This document shows positions 45,785 through 58,064 of a stretch of DNA of 64,000 nt, one piece after another. Under the pieces are notes generated by a model. It was not told where the DNA came from. It did not search any database and saw nothing but the letters and a program-made list of their open reading frames with translations. How positions within the stretch are numbered: position 1 is the stretch's first letter; each line of letters starts with the position of its first letter. The position numbers and the translations under genes are program-made. This DNA comes from Candidatus Streptomyces philanthi (lineage in GTDB: Bacteria > Actinomycetota > Actinomycetes > Streptomycetales > Streptomycetaceae). The stretch lies in the NCBI GenBank assembly GCA_018114805.1, contig CP073042.1:1612001-1676000 (forward strand), given 5' to 3'.

Positions 45785-48700
45785 TTAGGCGGTCGCGGCG
45801 CCGGCCACGAGGGCCTTGACGGGCAGGCGGAGCCAGTAAATGCCGCGCTGGAAAGGGTAGGTGGGCAGTTCCACCAGGCGCCCGCCGAGCCCCGCGTAGG
45901 ACTGCCGCCAGTCCACCGGCACCCCTGCGGCGTGCAGGTGGGCCAGTGCGGACAGCAGCCCGGACCGGCTGCCGGTCGCGTCCAGGGCGCTGGTCGGTAG
46001 CACGCAGTCCGCGACGCCCGCGAGGCCCGTGGTGCCTGTGGTATTCGTCGTCCAGCCAGCGGCCGGGCCGTCGGGCGCGGGGCCCGAGCAGGAGCGAACC
46101 GCCGGCGGCGCGGGAGGGCGCGGCCAACTCCTTGGCGGCCCAGTTGTGCGCCCAGTGCTCCGGAGTGCGGAGCGCGTCCGGGGCGACCGGCTCGCCGGTG
46201 GTGGCGGACAGCAGCGGGATGGTGGGCGAGCGCAGCTCCAGGCCGGCCAGCGTGGCGCGGAGCGCGGCCATGGCGCCGGTTTCGGTTTCGGTGATATCGG
46301 TGGCACCGGCGTCGGCGCGGGCCAGGGTGAGGAGCAGTTCCACCGCGTCCTGGGGCGCAGCACCTCGGCGGCGTACGCGGCGGCCAGGGCCCCCAGGCCC
46401 GCCCCGATGACCGAGGCCGGCGGCACGCCCCAGCCCTGGAGCAGCGTGAACAGCGCGCAGCCGATGGCGAAGGAGGCCGCGTGGGACGTGGTGGGCGAGG
46501 GCGGCCAGGCACTGGTGTCGGTGCGCAGCGCCCAGTCCCGCGCCGTGTGCTCAAGCCGGGTGTCCAGGTGGGCGCAGACGGCGTCGAGCGCGTCGGCGAA
46601 GGCCGGGTAGGCGTCGTACAGCTCGCGTACGCCGGGCAGGCCGGTGCCCGTGCCGGGCGGCAGGGCGGGGAAGCCGAACACGGCGGTGCCCTCGGTGGCC
46701 GCCGCCACGCCCCGGATGAGGTGCCGGAACCGTGCTGCGGCGTGCCGTCGGCCACCAGCCGCGCGAGGCCGGCCAGCAGGCCCGGCCGGTCGTCGGCGAA
46801 GACCACGGCGCGGTGCTCGAAGACGGCGCGGGACGCGGCCAGCGACCAGCCGACGTCCGTGGGCGTCAGCTCGGGCTCCCCGGCGAGGTGGGCCCGCAGT
46901 CGCTCGGCCTGGGCCCGCAGGGCGGCCGCGGAGCGGGCGGAGAGCGGGAAGGCCAGCACGCCGGGGCCGAGGCGGGCGCGGCCGACCGCGCCGAGGCGGC
47001 CGGCTCGGCGGGTGGCTCCTCCACGATGATGTGCACCTTGGTGCCGCTGGCGCCGAACGAGGAGACGCCGGCGCGGCGCGGGCGCCCCGTCTCCGGCCAC
47101 GGCACCGTCTCGGTCAGCAGGCGCACCGTGCCCGAGGACTGGTCGATGTGCGGCGACGGCTCCTCCGAGTGCAGCGACCTGGGCAGCACGCCGTGCCGCA
47201 TGGCCAGCACCGTCTTGATCAGGCCGAGCACGCCGGAGGCGGCCTGCGGGTGGCCGGTGTTGGACTTGTACGAGCCCAAGCACAGCGGCTGCTCCGGGTC
47301 GCGGCCCTCGCCGTAGGTGGTCAGCAGCGCCCGGGCCTCGATCGGGTCACCGAGCGGCGTTCCCGTGCCGTGGCCCTCGACGGCGTCGACCTGGTGGGCG
47401 GTGAGCCCGGCGTCGGCCAGGGCCTGGCGGATGACGCGCTGCTGGGACGAGCCGTTGGGCGCGCCGAGGCCGTTGTGGTTGACGGCGGAGCCACGGATGA
47501 CGGCGAGCACCCGGTGGCCGCTGGCCCGCGCCGTGGACAGCTTCTCGACGAGCAGCATGCCCGCGCCCTCGCCCCAGCTGGTGCCGTCGGCGGCGGCCGA
47601 GAAGGACTTGCAGCAGCCGTCGGGCGCGGCGCCGACGCCCATGTCGGGCGAGACGTCGGGGTTGGCCAGCACCGAGGCGCCACCGGCCAGGGCCATCACG
47701 CACTCGCCCTGGCGCACCGCCTGGGCGGCCAGGTGCAGCGCGACCGAGGAGGACGAGCAGCCGGTGTCCACGGTCAGGACGGGGCCCTCGAAGCCGAAGG
47801 TGTAGGCGATGCGGCCGGTGGCGACGGCGGGTGAGATGCCGCCGCTGAGGAAGGAGCGCGCCTCGTCGGGGACCTGTTGCAGGCCGGTCCAGTAGCCCTG
47901 CGAGAAGGTGCCGGCGAAGACGCCGGCCCGGCTGGCGCGCAGCGTGTGCGGGGAGACCCCGGCGCGCTCGAACGCCTCCCAGGACATCTCCAGGAGCAGC
48001 CGGTGCTGCGGGTCCATGGCGATGGCCTCGGGCTCGCTGATGCCGAAGAACTCCGCGTCGAAGGAGGCCTCTTCTGCGAGGAACCCGCCCTCGCGCACGT
48101 ACCGCATGACGGGCACGTCCACGCCGGCGCCCTCCAGGGCCGCCACGTCCGAGCCACGGTCGGTGGGCAGCGGACCGACGGCGTCGCGCTCGTCGGCCAG
48201 CAACTGCCAGAGCTGTTCGGGGGTCTCCACTCCCTCGGGCGCCCGGCAGGCCATGCCGACGATGACGATCGGGTCATCGTCTGGTGAGGCCTTTTCCCCA
48301 ACGGCGTTTGCTTGTAAAGCTTTTGTGTGTTCGGCGGGGTGGTCGGTGGTGTCGGTGAGGTGGCCGACGAGTTGTTCGCGTAGCTCGCGGGCGAGCGCGG
48401 TGGGCGTCGGGTGGTCGAAGACGACGGTGGCGGGCAGCGTGAGCCCGGTGGCCGTCCCGATGCGGTTGCGCAGCTCGACCGAGGTCAGCGAGTCGAAGCC
48501 GAGGTCGCGGAAGGGCTTGCCGGGCTCCACGCCGTCCGGGCTGGCGTGCCCGAGGACGGCGGCGCCGTGGCCGCGTACGAGGTCGAGCGCGACCAGGTCG
48601 CGGTCGGAGGCGGGGGCGGGGGCCAGCGTCTGGGCGAACGCGCCCCGCTCGCCGTCGGCCGCCGCGCCGTGCGCGGTGCCGGTGGCGGGACCGGAGTCGG

Positions 48701-51700
48701 CGCTCAGCAGCTCCCTGAGGTCGGCCAGGTCGCGGAGCTGGGGGTGGGGGCGGGCGTCGAAGCCGCCGCCGCGCTGGGCGATCTCCTCCCATTCGATGAG
48801 GGCCATCGCCACGCACGTCTCGTCGTGGTCGAGTACCTGGCGCAGCGCGCGCAGCGCCAGCTCCGGCTCGATCTCGGAACCGCCCCGACGGCGCAACTGC
48901 ACCTCGGGCTCGCCGGAGGCGATGCCGCCGCCGGCCCAGTGGCCCCAGGCGATGGCGGGGGCGGGGGCGGGGCGACCCTGGGCGCGGCGGTGCCGGGCGA
49001 GCGCGTCGAGATAGGCTTTGCCGGGCGCGTAGTTGCCCTGCCCCGGCACGCCGAACGTGCCGGCGAACGACGAGAACAGCACGAACGCCGACAGATCCGC
49101 GTCCCGGGTCAGCTCGTGCAGGTTCTCCGCGCCGCGCACCTTGACCCGCAGCACCCGGTCGGGCTGGTCGAGGGTGAGCGAGTCGAGCACCGCGTCGTCC
49201 AGGACGGCGGCGGTGTGCACGACGGCGCCCAGCGGACGGTCAGCGGGGATGGCGGCGAGCAGCGCGGCCAGTTCGGCCCGGTCGGTAATGTCGCACGCGG
49301 CGACGGTCACCCCGGCGCCCCCGTCGCGGAGTTCGGCCGCGAGGGCGTCGACGCCGGGGCAGCGGGCCCGCGCCGGCTGACGAGCAGCAGGTGCTCGGCC
49401 CCGTTGCCGGCCAGCCAGCGGGCGACGTAACCGCCGAGCGCGCCGGTGCCACCGGTGATCAGTACGGTGCCACAGGGCGCCCAAGCGGGGTCCCGCGCCG
49501 GCTCGTGCCACGGGGCGCGCACCAGGCGGTTGGCGAAGACGCCGGCCGGGCGCACGGCCACCTGTTCCTCGCCGTCGAGCCCGGCGAGCACGTCGGCGAG
49601 CCGGCCACGGGAGCGCCGGTCCGCCGCCTGGGGCAGGTCGACCAGGCCGCCCCAGCGCTCGGGCACCTCCTCGGCCGCGACCCGGCCAAGGCCCCAGACC
49701 TGCGCCTGGAGCGGGTGGGTGAGCGGGTCGGAGGGGCCGGTGGAGACGGCGCCACGGGTCGCGCACCACAGCGGCGCCGTGACGGCGGCGTCCCCCAGCG
49801 CCTGGAGCAGCGTCTGGGTGGCGGCGAAGCCGCGCGGGGTGGCGGGGTATCGGGCGTGCGCCGACTCGTCCAGCGGCAGCAGCGACAGCACGCCGGCCAA
49901 CTCGCCCGCCCCCTCGACGGCCCGGCGCACCACGGTGGCCAGCGCGGCCCGATCGGCACCGTCGGTGTCCGGGTCCACGTCAAGCCGGAGGAGGCCGGCG
50001 CCGCGCTCGGTGAGGGCGGCGGTGGCGGCGTCAGCCCACGGGTCGCTCGCGCGAGTGGTGGGCACGACCAGCAGCCAGGTGCCGGTCAGCGTGCCGGCCG
50101 GGTGGGTGACCGGGCGCCAAACTGATCACGTACCGCGAGGAGTCGATGGTGTCCTGCTCGCGCTGGCCGCGCCGCCAGTCGGCGAGGGCGGGCACCAGCG
50201 CCTTGAGGGGTTCGCCGGAGACGCCGAGTTCGGCGGCGAGCCGGTCCAGGTCGGCGTTCTCGACGGCGGACCAGAACCGCTCGTCGGCGCCGCTGGCCGC
50301 CGCGCCGCCGGGGCGCTGTGCCCCGTGCTCGGCGGGCGGCGCCTCCAGCCAGTACCGCTCGCGCTGGAAGGCGTACTTGGGCAGGTCGACGGTGCGGGCC
50401 CCGGGGAACTGCGGAGCCCAGTCGATCCGCGCGCCGGCCACGTGCGCCTCGGCCAGCGAGGTCAGGAACCGCCGCGCCCCGCCGTCGTCGCGCCGCAGCG
50501 ACCCGACGGTGGTCACCGGCGCGTCCGCACCGGCCGTCTCCTGGATGCTCATCGACAGCACGGGGTGCGCCGCGCACTCCACGAAGAAGCCGAAGCCGTC
50601 CGCGATCAACCGCTCCACGGCCGGCCCGAACCGCACCTCTTGGCGGAGGTTGCGCACCCAGTACGCGGCATCGAGACCGGCCGTGTCCACGGGCTCGGCC
50701 TCGACCGTGGAGTACAGCGGGATCTCGGCGGTACGCGGCGCCACGCCGTCCAACACCCGCAGCAACTCATCCCGGATCGACTACACCTGCGGCGTGTGCG
50801 AGGCATAGTCCACGGGGATGCGCTTGGCCCGCACCTCATCCGCCTCACAACCGGCGACCAGCTCATCAAGGGCCGCTGGCTCACCGGCAACGACGGTGGA
50901 GGCCGCACCGTTCACGGCGGCAACCGCGATCCGCGCACCGTACGGGGCAATCCGCTCCTCCGCCTCCGCACGCGCCAGGCCGAGCGAAACCATGCCGCCC
51001 TTACCCGCGAGCCGCTGGCCGATCACCTTCGAGCGCAACGCCACGACCCGCGCCCCGTCCTCGTACGACAGCGCACCCGCAACGACGGCCGCCGCGATCT
51101 CACCCTGTGAGTGACCCACCACGGCGGCCGGCTCGACCCCGTACGCACGCCACAGCTCGGCGAGCGAGACCATCACCGCCCACGAGATCGGCTGTACGAC
51201 GTCCACCCGCTCCAGCGAACCGTCCACCTCGGTCGCGAAGTCCCAGTCGATGAACGGGGCAAGAGCCTGACCACACCGGGCCATCGACTCCGCGAACACC
51301 GGAGCCGAGGTCATCAACTCCCCTGCCATACCCACCGACTGCGCGCCCTGGCCCGGGAAGACGAAGACGGGGCGTACCGTGCCGTCGGCGGTGCCGCGGA
51401 CGAGGGGGGGACTCGGCGCCCTCGGCGAGGAGGGTGAGGTGGTGCAGCAGGTCGTCCCGGTCGGTGCCGACGAGCGCCGCGCGGTGCGGGTGGTGGCGAG
51501 GGAGAGGCCGAGGTCGGCGGCGGTCTGGGTCGGGTCGTGGCGGGCGTGGTCGAGCAGCCGGATGGCCTGGTAGCGCAACGCGGCGGGGCTCTTGGCGGAC
51601 AGCAGCCAGAGCAGCACCCCGGCGAGGCCCGCCGCCCCGTGCCCCGTGCTCCGTGGTGTCGGCTCCGGGGCCTGCTCCAGGATGAGGTGGGCGTTGGTGC

Positions 51701-54700
51701 CGCTCATGCCGAACGAGGAGACGGCGGCCCGGCGCGGGCGCCCCGTCTCGGGCCAGGGGCGGGCCTCGGTGAGGAGTTCGACGGCGCCGGCCGACCAGTC
51801 GATATGCGGCGACGGCTCGTCCACGTGCAGCGTCTTGGGCAGCGTGCCGTCGCGCATGGCCATCACCATCTTGATGACGCCACCGACGCCGGCCGCCGCC
51901 TGGGAGTGTCCGGTGTTGGACTTGAACGAGCCCAGCCACAGCGGCTCGTCGCCCGCCCGCTGCTGCCCGTACGTGGCGAGCAGCGCGTGCGCCTCGATCG
52001 GGTCGCCCAGGGTGGTGCCCGTGCCGTGCGCCTCGACGGCGTCCACGTCGGCCGCGGAGACCCCGGCGTTGGCCAGGGCCTGCCGGATGACGCGCTCCTG
52101 GGACGGGCCGTTGGGGGCGGTGAGGCCGTTGCTAGCACCGTCCTGGTTCACGGCCGAGCCCCGTACCACCGCGAGCACCTGGTGGCCGTTCTTCCGCGCG
52201 TCGAACAGTCGCTCCACGAGCAGCACGCCCACGCCCTCGGACCACCCCGTACCGTCGGCTGAAGCCGCGAACGACTTGCACCGGCCGTCGGCCGCGAGCC
52301 CCTGCTGCCGGCTGAACTCGGTGAACACGCTCAGCGTGGACAGCACCGTGACGCCGCCCGGGAGCACGAGTTCGCACTCGCCCCGGCGCAGCGACTCGAC
52401 CGCCACCGCCAGGTGCAGCGCGACCAGCGACGAGGAGCACGCGGTGTCCACCGTGACGGCCGGGGCCTCAAGCCCGTAGGTGTACGCGAGCCGGCCGGTG
52501 ACGACGCTGCCCGCGGTGCCGGTGGTCAGATAGCCCTCGACGCCCTCGGTGTAGCGCGCGACGCGGCTGGCGTAGTCGTGGTACATCACGCCGGCGAAGA
52601 CGCCCGTACGGCTGCCGCGCAGCGTGGCCGGGTCGATGCCGGCGCGCTCGAAGACCTCCCAGAAGGTCTCCAGGAGCAGCCGCTGTTGCGGGTCCATGGC
52701 CAGCGCCTCGCGCGGCGAGATGCCGAAGAACTCCGCGTCGAACTGGGCCGCGTCGTAGAAGAACCCGCCCTCGCCGACGTACGTGGTGCCCGCCCGCTGG
52801 CCCTCCGGGTCGACCAGGCTCGCCACGTCCCAGCCACGCGGTCGGAGGGGAAGCCGGAGACGGCGTCGGTGTCCTCGGTGACCAGGCGCCACATGTCCTC
52901 GGGCGAGCGGATGTCGCCGGGGTAGCGGCAGGCCATGGCGACGATGGCGATCGGCTGGTCAAAGGCGGCGGCCGAGGCCGTCTCGGCGGCGCGCTCGGCC
53001 GCCCGGGCGCGGCCCGCGTCGGCGTCGAGCTTGCCGCGCAGGAAGCGGGCCAGCTCGGCGGGGGTCGGGTAGTCGAAGACGACGGTGGCGGGCAGCTTGA
53101 CGCCGCTGGCGGCGCCGAGCCGGTTGCGCAGTTCGACGGCGGCCAGCGAGTCGAAGCCGTGCTCGCGGAAGGAGCGGGAGAGCTGATCGCGCCGGCCGAT
53201 GCGTGGCCGAGTACGGCGCCCGCGTGCTCGCGCACCAGGTCCGTCAGGAGCCGCTGCGCGTCGCCCTCGGAGAGCCCGGCCAACCGGTCGGCGAGCGCCG
53301 AACCACCGGAGGAACCGGCGACGGCGCCGGTCGCCGCGTTGGGCGCGGCCCGCCGCTGCGGGACCCGCACCAGGCCGCGCAGCAGCGCCAGAACCTCGTC
53401 ACCGGCCGCCAGGAGTTTGCGTGGGGCGAGGCGGGCGGGGACCAGGAGGGCGCTGCCGGCGCCGGTGCTGTCGGAGTCGGGGGCGTCGGCGGTCGTGGGC
53501 TCGGCGGGGCCGGCGGAGAGGGCCAGGGCGGCGTCGAAGAGGGCGAGCCCGTCGGCGGAGGAGAGTTGACCGACGCCGGTACGGGCCAGGCGGCGCACGT
53601 CGCCGCCGTCCAGGTGCCCCGTCATGCCGCTGGCCTCGGTCCAGAAGCCCCAGGCGAGCGAGGTCGCGACGAGGCCGGCCGCGCGACGGTGGGCGGCGAG
53701 TGCGTCCAGGTAGGCGTTGGCGGCGGCGTAGTTGGCCTGCCCCGCGGTGCCGAGGACGCCGGCGACGGAGGAGAACAGCACGAACGCGGCCAGGTCGAGC
53801 CCCGCCGTCAGCTCGTGCAGGTGCAGCGCGGCATCCGCCTTGGGGCGCAGCACGTTCTCCAGTCGCGCCTCGCTCAGGGCGGCCACGACGCCGTCGTCCA
53901 ACACGCCGGCGGTGTGCAGTACGGCGGTCAGCGGGTGCGCGGCGGGCACGCCGGCCAGCAGCTCGACCAGCGCGTCCCGGTCGGCGACGTCGCAGGCCAC
54001 CACGGTGGCCACCGCGCCCAACTCGGCTATTTCTGCGACGAGTTCGGCCGCTCCGGCGGCGTCCGGGCCGCGCCGGCTGGTCAGCAGCAGGTGCCGTACG
54101 CCGTGCTCGGGGACCAGGTGGCGGGCGAACAGCGCGCCCAGCGTGCCAGTGCCGCCGGTGATCAGCACGGTGCCGGCGGGGTCCAGCGGCCGGGCCGCCG
54201 GGGCGGGCGCCGGGCTGACCCGGGCCAGCCGGGGCACGACGAACGCCTCGCCCCGCACGGCGAGTTGCGGCTCGCCCGTGGCGAGCGCCTGGGCCAGCGC
54301 GGCGCGCACGGGGCCCGTGGCGGCCGTGTCCGCCAGCCCGGTCGCGGTCGCGCCCCCGGCGAACCAGTCCGCGTCCGCCTCGATGAGCACGAACCGCCCG
54401 GGGTGCTCCGTCTGCGCGGAGCGCACCAGGCCCCACACCGCCGCGTGGGCGGCGTACCCGGCGCGGGTGACCAGGGCCAAGCCGAGAGTCGGCGAACCGC
54501 TCGTCGGCGAGCCAGCCCCGGACCAGGCCGAGGGCCTCGTCGAGCGCGGCGCGCAGCTCGTCCCCGGAGCTCAGCACGGCCACCACGGCGGACGGCGCGT
54601 GGCCCGGCGCGCCGTCCGGCGCGGGGCCGGCGGCGACGGCCGCCAGGTCGGGGGCATCCGTGCCCAGGAACACGAGCCCGTCCGGGGTCCCCGTCCGCCC

Positions 54701-57700
54701 CGCGCCGGTGGCCACGGCCTCGCCGGCCGGCAGCGGGGTCCAGGCCACCCGGTACAACGCGTCGTGCCCGGCCGCCGGCGGGCGGCCCAGCGCCTCGGGG
54801 GCGACGGGACGCAGCGTCAGCGACTCGACGGTGGCCACCGGGGCTCCCGAGGCGTCGGCCAGGTGCAGGGCCACCGTGTCGGGACCGGTGGCCGTCATCC
54901 GTACCCGCGCCGTCGCGGCGCCGATGGCGTGCAGCGTCTCCCCGCTCCAGGCGAACGGCAGCCGCACCGGCTGGTCAGCGGCGCCGATGGCGTCCAGCAG
55001 CGCGGTGTGCACGGCGGCGTCCAGGAGCGCCGGGTGCAGCCCCGAACTGGTCAGCGCGATCCGGCCGGTGAGCAGCGCGCCGCCGCCGTCGGCCAGGCTG
55101 ACCACCGCGCCGAGCAGCGGGTGCCCGGCCGCCGCGAGCCCGATGGCCGCCGCGTCACCACGGCCGGCCGAGCGCCGCAGCCAGTAGCGGCGGCGCTGGA
55201 AGGCGTAGGTGGGCAGCTCCACGGTGCGCGCGTCGCCCAGCATCGCGGACCAGTCGATGCCCGCGCGCGCCGCGTACGCCTCGGCGGCCGACAGCAGGAA
55301 CCGGTCCAGCCCGCCCTCGTCGCGGCGCAGCGACCCGACGGCCACAGCGTCGGCGCCGGCGTCCTCGGCGGTCTCGCCGAGCGCCATCGCGAGCACCGGG
55401 TGCGCGCTGCACTCGATGAACAGGCCGTGCCCGTCGGCCAGCAGACGCCGGGTTACCTGCTCGAACTCGACGGTCCGGCGCAGGTTGCGCACCCAGTACG
55501 CGGCGTCGAGCCCTGTCGTGTCCAACGGTTCGGCGGTCACGGTCGAGTAGAACGGCACCGTCGCCGACCTCGGCGCGAGCCCCGCCAGGGCGGCCAGCAA
55601 CTCGTCGCGGACGGAGTCCACCTGCGGCGAGTGCGAGGCGTAGTCCACCGGGATGCGCTTGGCCCGCACCTCGTCAGCCTCACAGCCGGCGACCAGCTCG
55701 TCCAGCGCGGCGGGTTCACCGGCCACCACGGTCGACGAGGCCCCGTTGACCGCCGCCACGGCGATCCGGCCGGCGTACGGGGCGATACGGGCCTCGGCCT
55801 GGGCGCGCGGCAGGCCCAGCGAGACCATGCCGCCCTGCCCGGCGATGCGTTCGCCGATCACCTTCGAACGGAGCGCGACCACCCGCGCCCCGTCCTCGTA
55901 CGACAACGCACCGGCCACCACGGCGGCGGCGATCTCACCCTGCGAGTGACCCACCACGGCCGACGGCCGCACGCCGTAGGCGCGCCACAGCTCCGCGAGG
56001 GAGACCATCACGGCCCACGAGACCGGCTGCACCACGTCGACGCGGTCGAGCCCGGGGGCTCCGGCCTCACCGCGGACGACCGCGCGCAACGACCAGTCGG
56101 TGTGCGGGTCCAGCGCCCGCGCGCAGCGCTCCATCGACGCCGCGAAGGCCGGCGACGCCTCCCACAGCTCGCGGGCCATGCCGACCCACTGGGCGCCCTG
56201 CCCGGGGAAGACGAAGACGGTCCGGACGCCCTTGCGGGCGGCGCCGGTGGCGACGACGGGTGACGCCTGGCCGTGGCCGGCCGAGGCCAGGCTGTCCAGG
56301 AGCGCCTGCCGGTCGGCCGCGACGACCACGGCCCTGGTCCAGCTGGGCCCGGGTGCGGACAGCGAGGCGGCCACGTCATGCGGCGCCAGCCCGGGGCGCT
56401 CGGTCAGGAAGGCGTGCAGCCGCAGCGCCTGCGCGCGCAGCGCGTCCGGGTTGGCGCCGGAGACCACCCAGGGCACCGCGCCGGCGGTGGCCCCGACACC
56501 ACCGGCCCCGTCCTCCGTGGCCCCGTGCCCCGTGGCCCCGTGCTCCGTTGATCCGTCGCGCTCCGTGGCCCCGTGCGGCGCGGGCTCGGCGTCCGCCGGT
56601 TCGGACTCGGGGGCCTGCTCCAGGATCACGTGCGCGTTGGTGCCACTGATCCCGAACGACGAGACACCCGCCCGCCACGGCTCCGCCTTCTCCGGCCACG
56701 GCCGCGCCCGCGTCAACAACGACACCGCACCCGCCGACCAGTCGATGTGCGGCGACGCCTCCTCCGCGTGCAACGTACGCGGCAACACACCCGCCCGCAA
56801 CGCCATCACCGTCTTGATCACACAAGCCACACCAGCCGCCGCCTGCGCTTGCCCGATGTTCGACTTCAGCGAGCCAAGCCAGACCGGTTCCGCGGCCGGC
56901 TGGCGCTGGCCGTAGGTGGCCATCAGAGCGTGCGTCTCGATGGGGTCGCCGAGCCGGGTGCCGGTGCCGTGCGCCTCGACGGCGTCCACGTCGCGGGCCT
57001 CAAGCCGGGCATCGGCCAGCGCCTGCCGGATGACGGACTCCTGCGCGAGGTCGTTGGGGGCGGTGAGGCCGTTGCTGGCGCCGTCCTGGTTGACGGCCGA
57101 ACCGCGCACCACCGCGAGCACCTGGTGCCCGTTCCTCCGCGCGTCCGCAAGCCGCTCCACGACGAGGACGGCCACGCCCTCGCCGACGCCGAACCCGTCC
57201 GCGTCGGCGGAGAACGCCTTGCTGCGGCCGTCGGCCGCCAGGCCGCGCTGCCGGCTGAGGTCCACGACCCAGTTGGGGCTGGCCATCACGGTGACGCCGC
57301 CGGCCAGCGCCATCGAGCACTCGCCACGGCACAGCGACCGCACGGCCAGGTGCAGGGCGACCAGCGACGAGGAGCACGCGGTGTCCACGGTGACGGCCGG
57401 GCCCTCAAGGCCGAGCGTGTACGCGACCCGTCCGGACATGACGCTGGTGGTGGTGCCGACCATGAGGTAGCCCTCCAGGTCGGCCGCCTCCGGGTCGCCC
57501 ACGCGCGGCGCGTAGTCCTACGGGATGGCGCCGACGAAGACGCCGGTGTCCGCGCCGCGCAGGGACGCCGGGTTGATCCCGGCCCGTTCGAACGCCTCCC
57601 AGGAGGTCTCAAGCAGCAACCGCTGCTGCGGGTCCATGGCCAGCGCCTCGCGGGGCGAAATACCGAAGAACTCCGCGTCGAACTCGCCCGCGCCGCTGAG

Positions 57701-57997
57701 GAACCCGCCCGCGCGCACGTAGCTGGTGCCCGGGCCGCACATCTCCGGGTCATAGAGCGCCTCCAGGTCCCAGTACCGGTCGGCGGGCAGCGGCTGGATC
57801 GCGTCCCCGCCGTCGGCGACCAGCTTCCACAGGTCCTCGGGGGACTCGATGCCGCCGGGGTAGCGACAGGCCATGCCGACGATGGCGATCGGCTCGTGGT
57901 CGCGGCCCTCGATGCCCTGCAGGCGCTGCTTGGTCTGGCGCAGGTCGGTGGTGACGAGCTTCAGATAGTCGCGGAGCTTGTCTTCGTTGGAGGTCAT
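45785..57997 (-). pseudogene. Modular type I PKS: KS-AT-(DH)-KR-ACP / KS-AT-KR-ACP / KS-degenerate AT (many lesions)
   Basis: ATG 57997 opens with a docking-type N-terminus ([22 protein letters not shown]). Module 1: KS ~57.9-56.65 kb (Cys in VDTACSSSL; second His replaced by Gln in KSNIGQAQ), AT ~56.2-55.2 kb (GHSQG, YASH, methylmalonyl type), DH remnant ~55.1-54.9 kb with about 130 residues missing, KR ~54.9-53.6 kb ([12 protein letters not shown]-type), ACP ~53.2 kb. Module 2: KS ~52.9-51.7 kb, AT ~51.4-50.4 kb (YASH), KR ~50.3-48.8 kb (LDD, B-type), ACP ~48.5 kb. Module 3: KS ~48.3-47.0 kb, then an AT-like domain to 45.8 kb with GAGLG instead of GHSxG. No TE or final ACP. In-frame TAG at 57518 and 50781, and frame changes near 54488, 53190, 52860, 51410, 50110, 49380, 46990, 46720 and 46360. 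Confidence 0.82.
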
Positions 57998-58064
57998 GGA
58001 GGTCGGGCTGCCGGCGCGAGGAAGAGGGTGGCGGCAAGGGCGGAAGGTCGGGGATACGGGCTGG

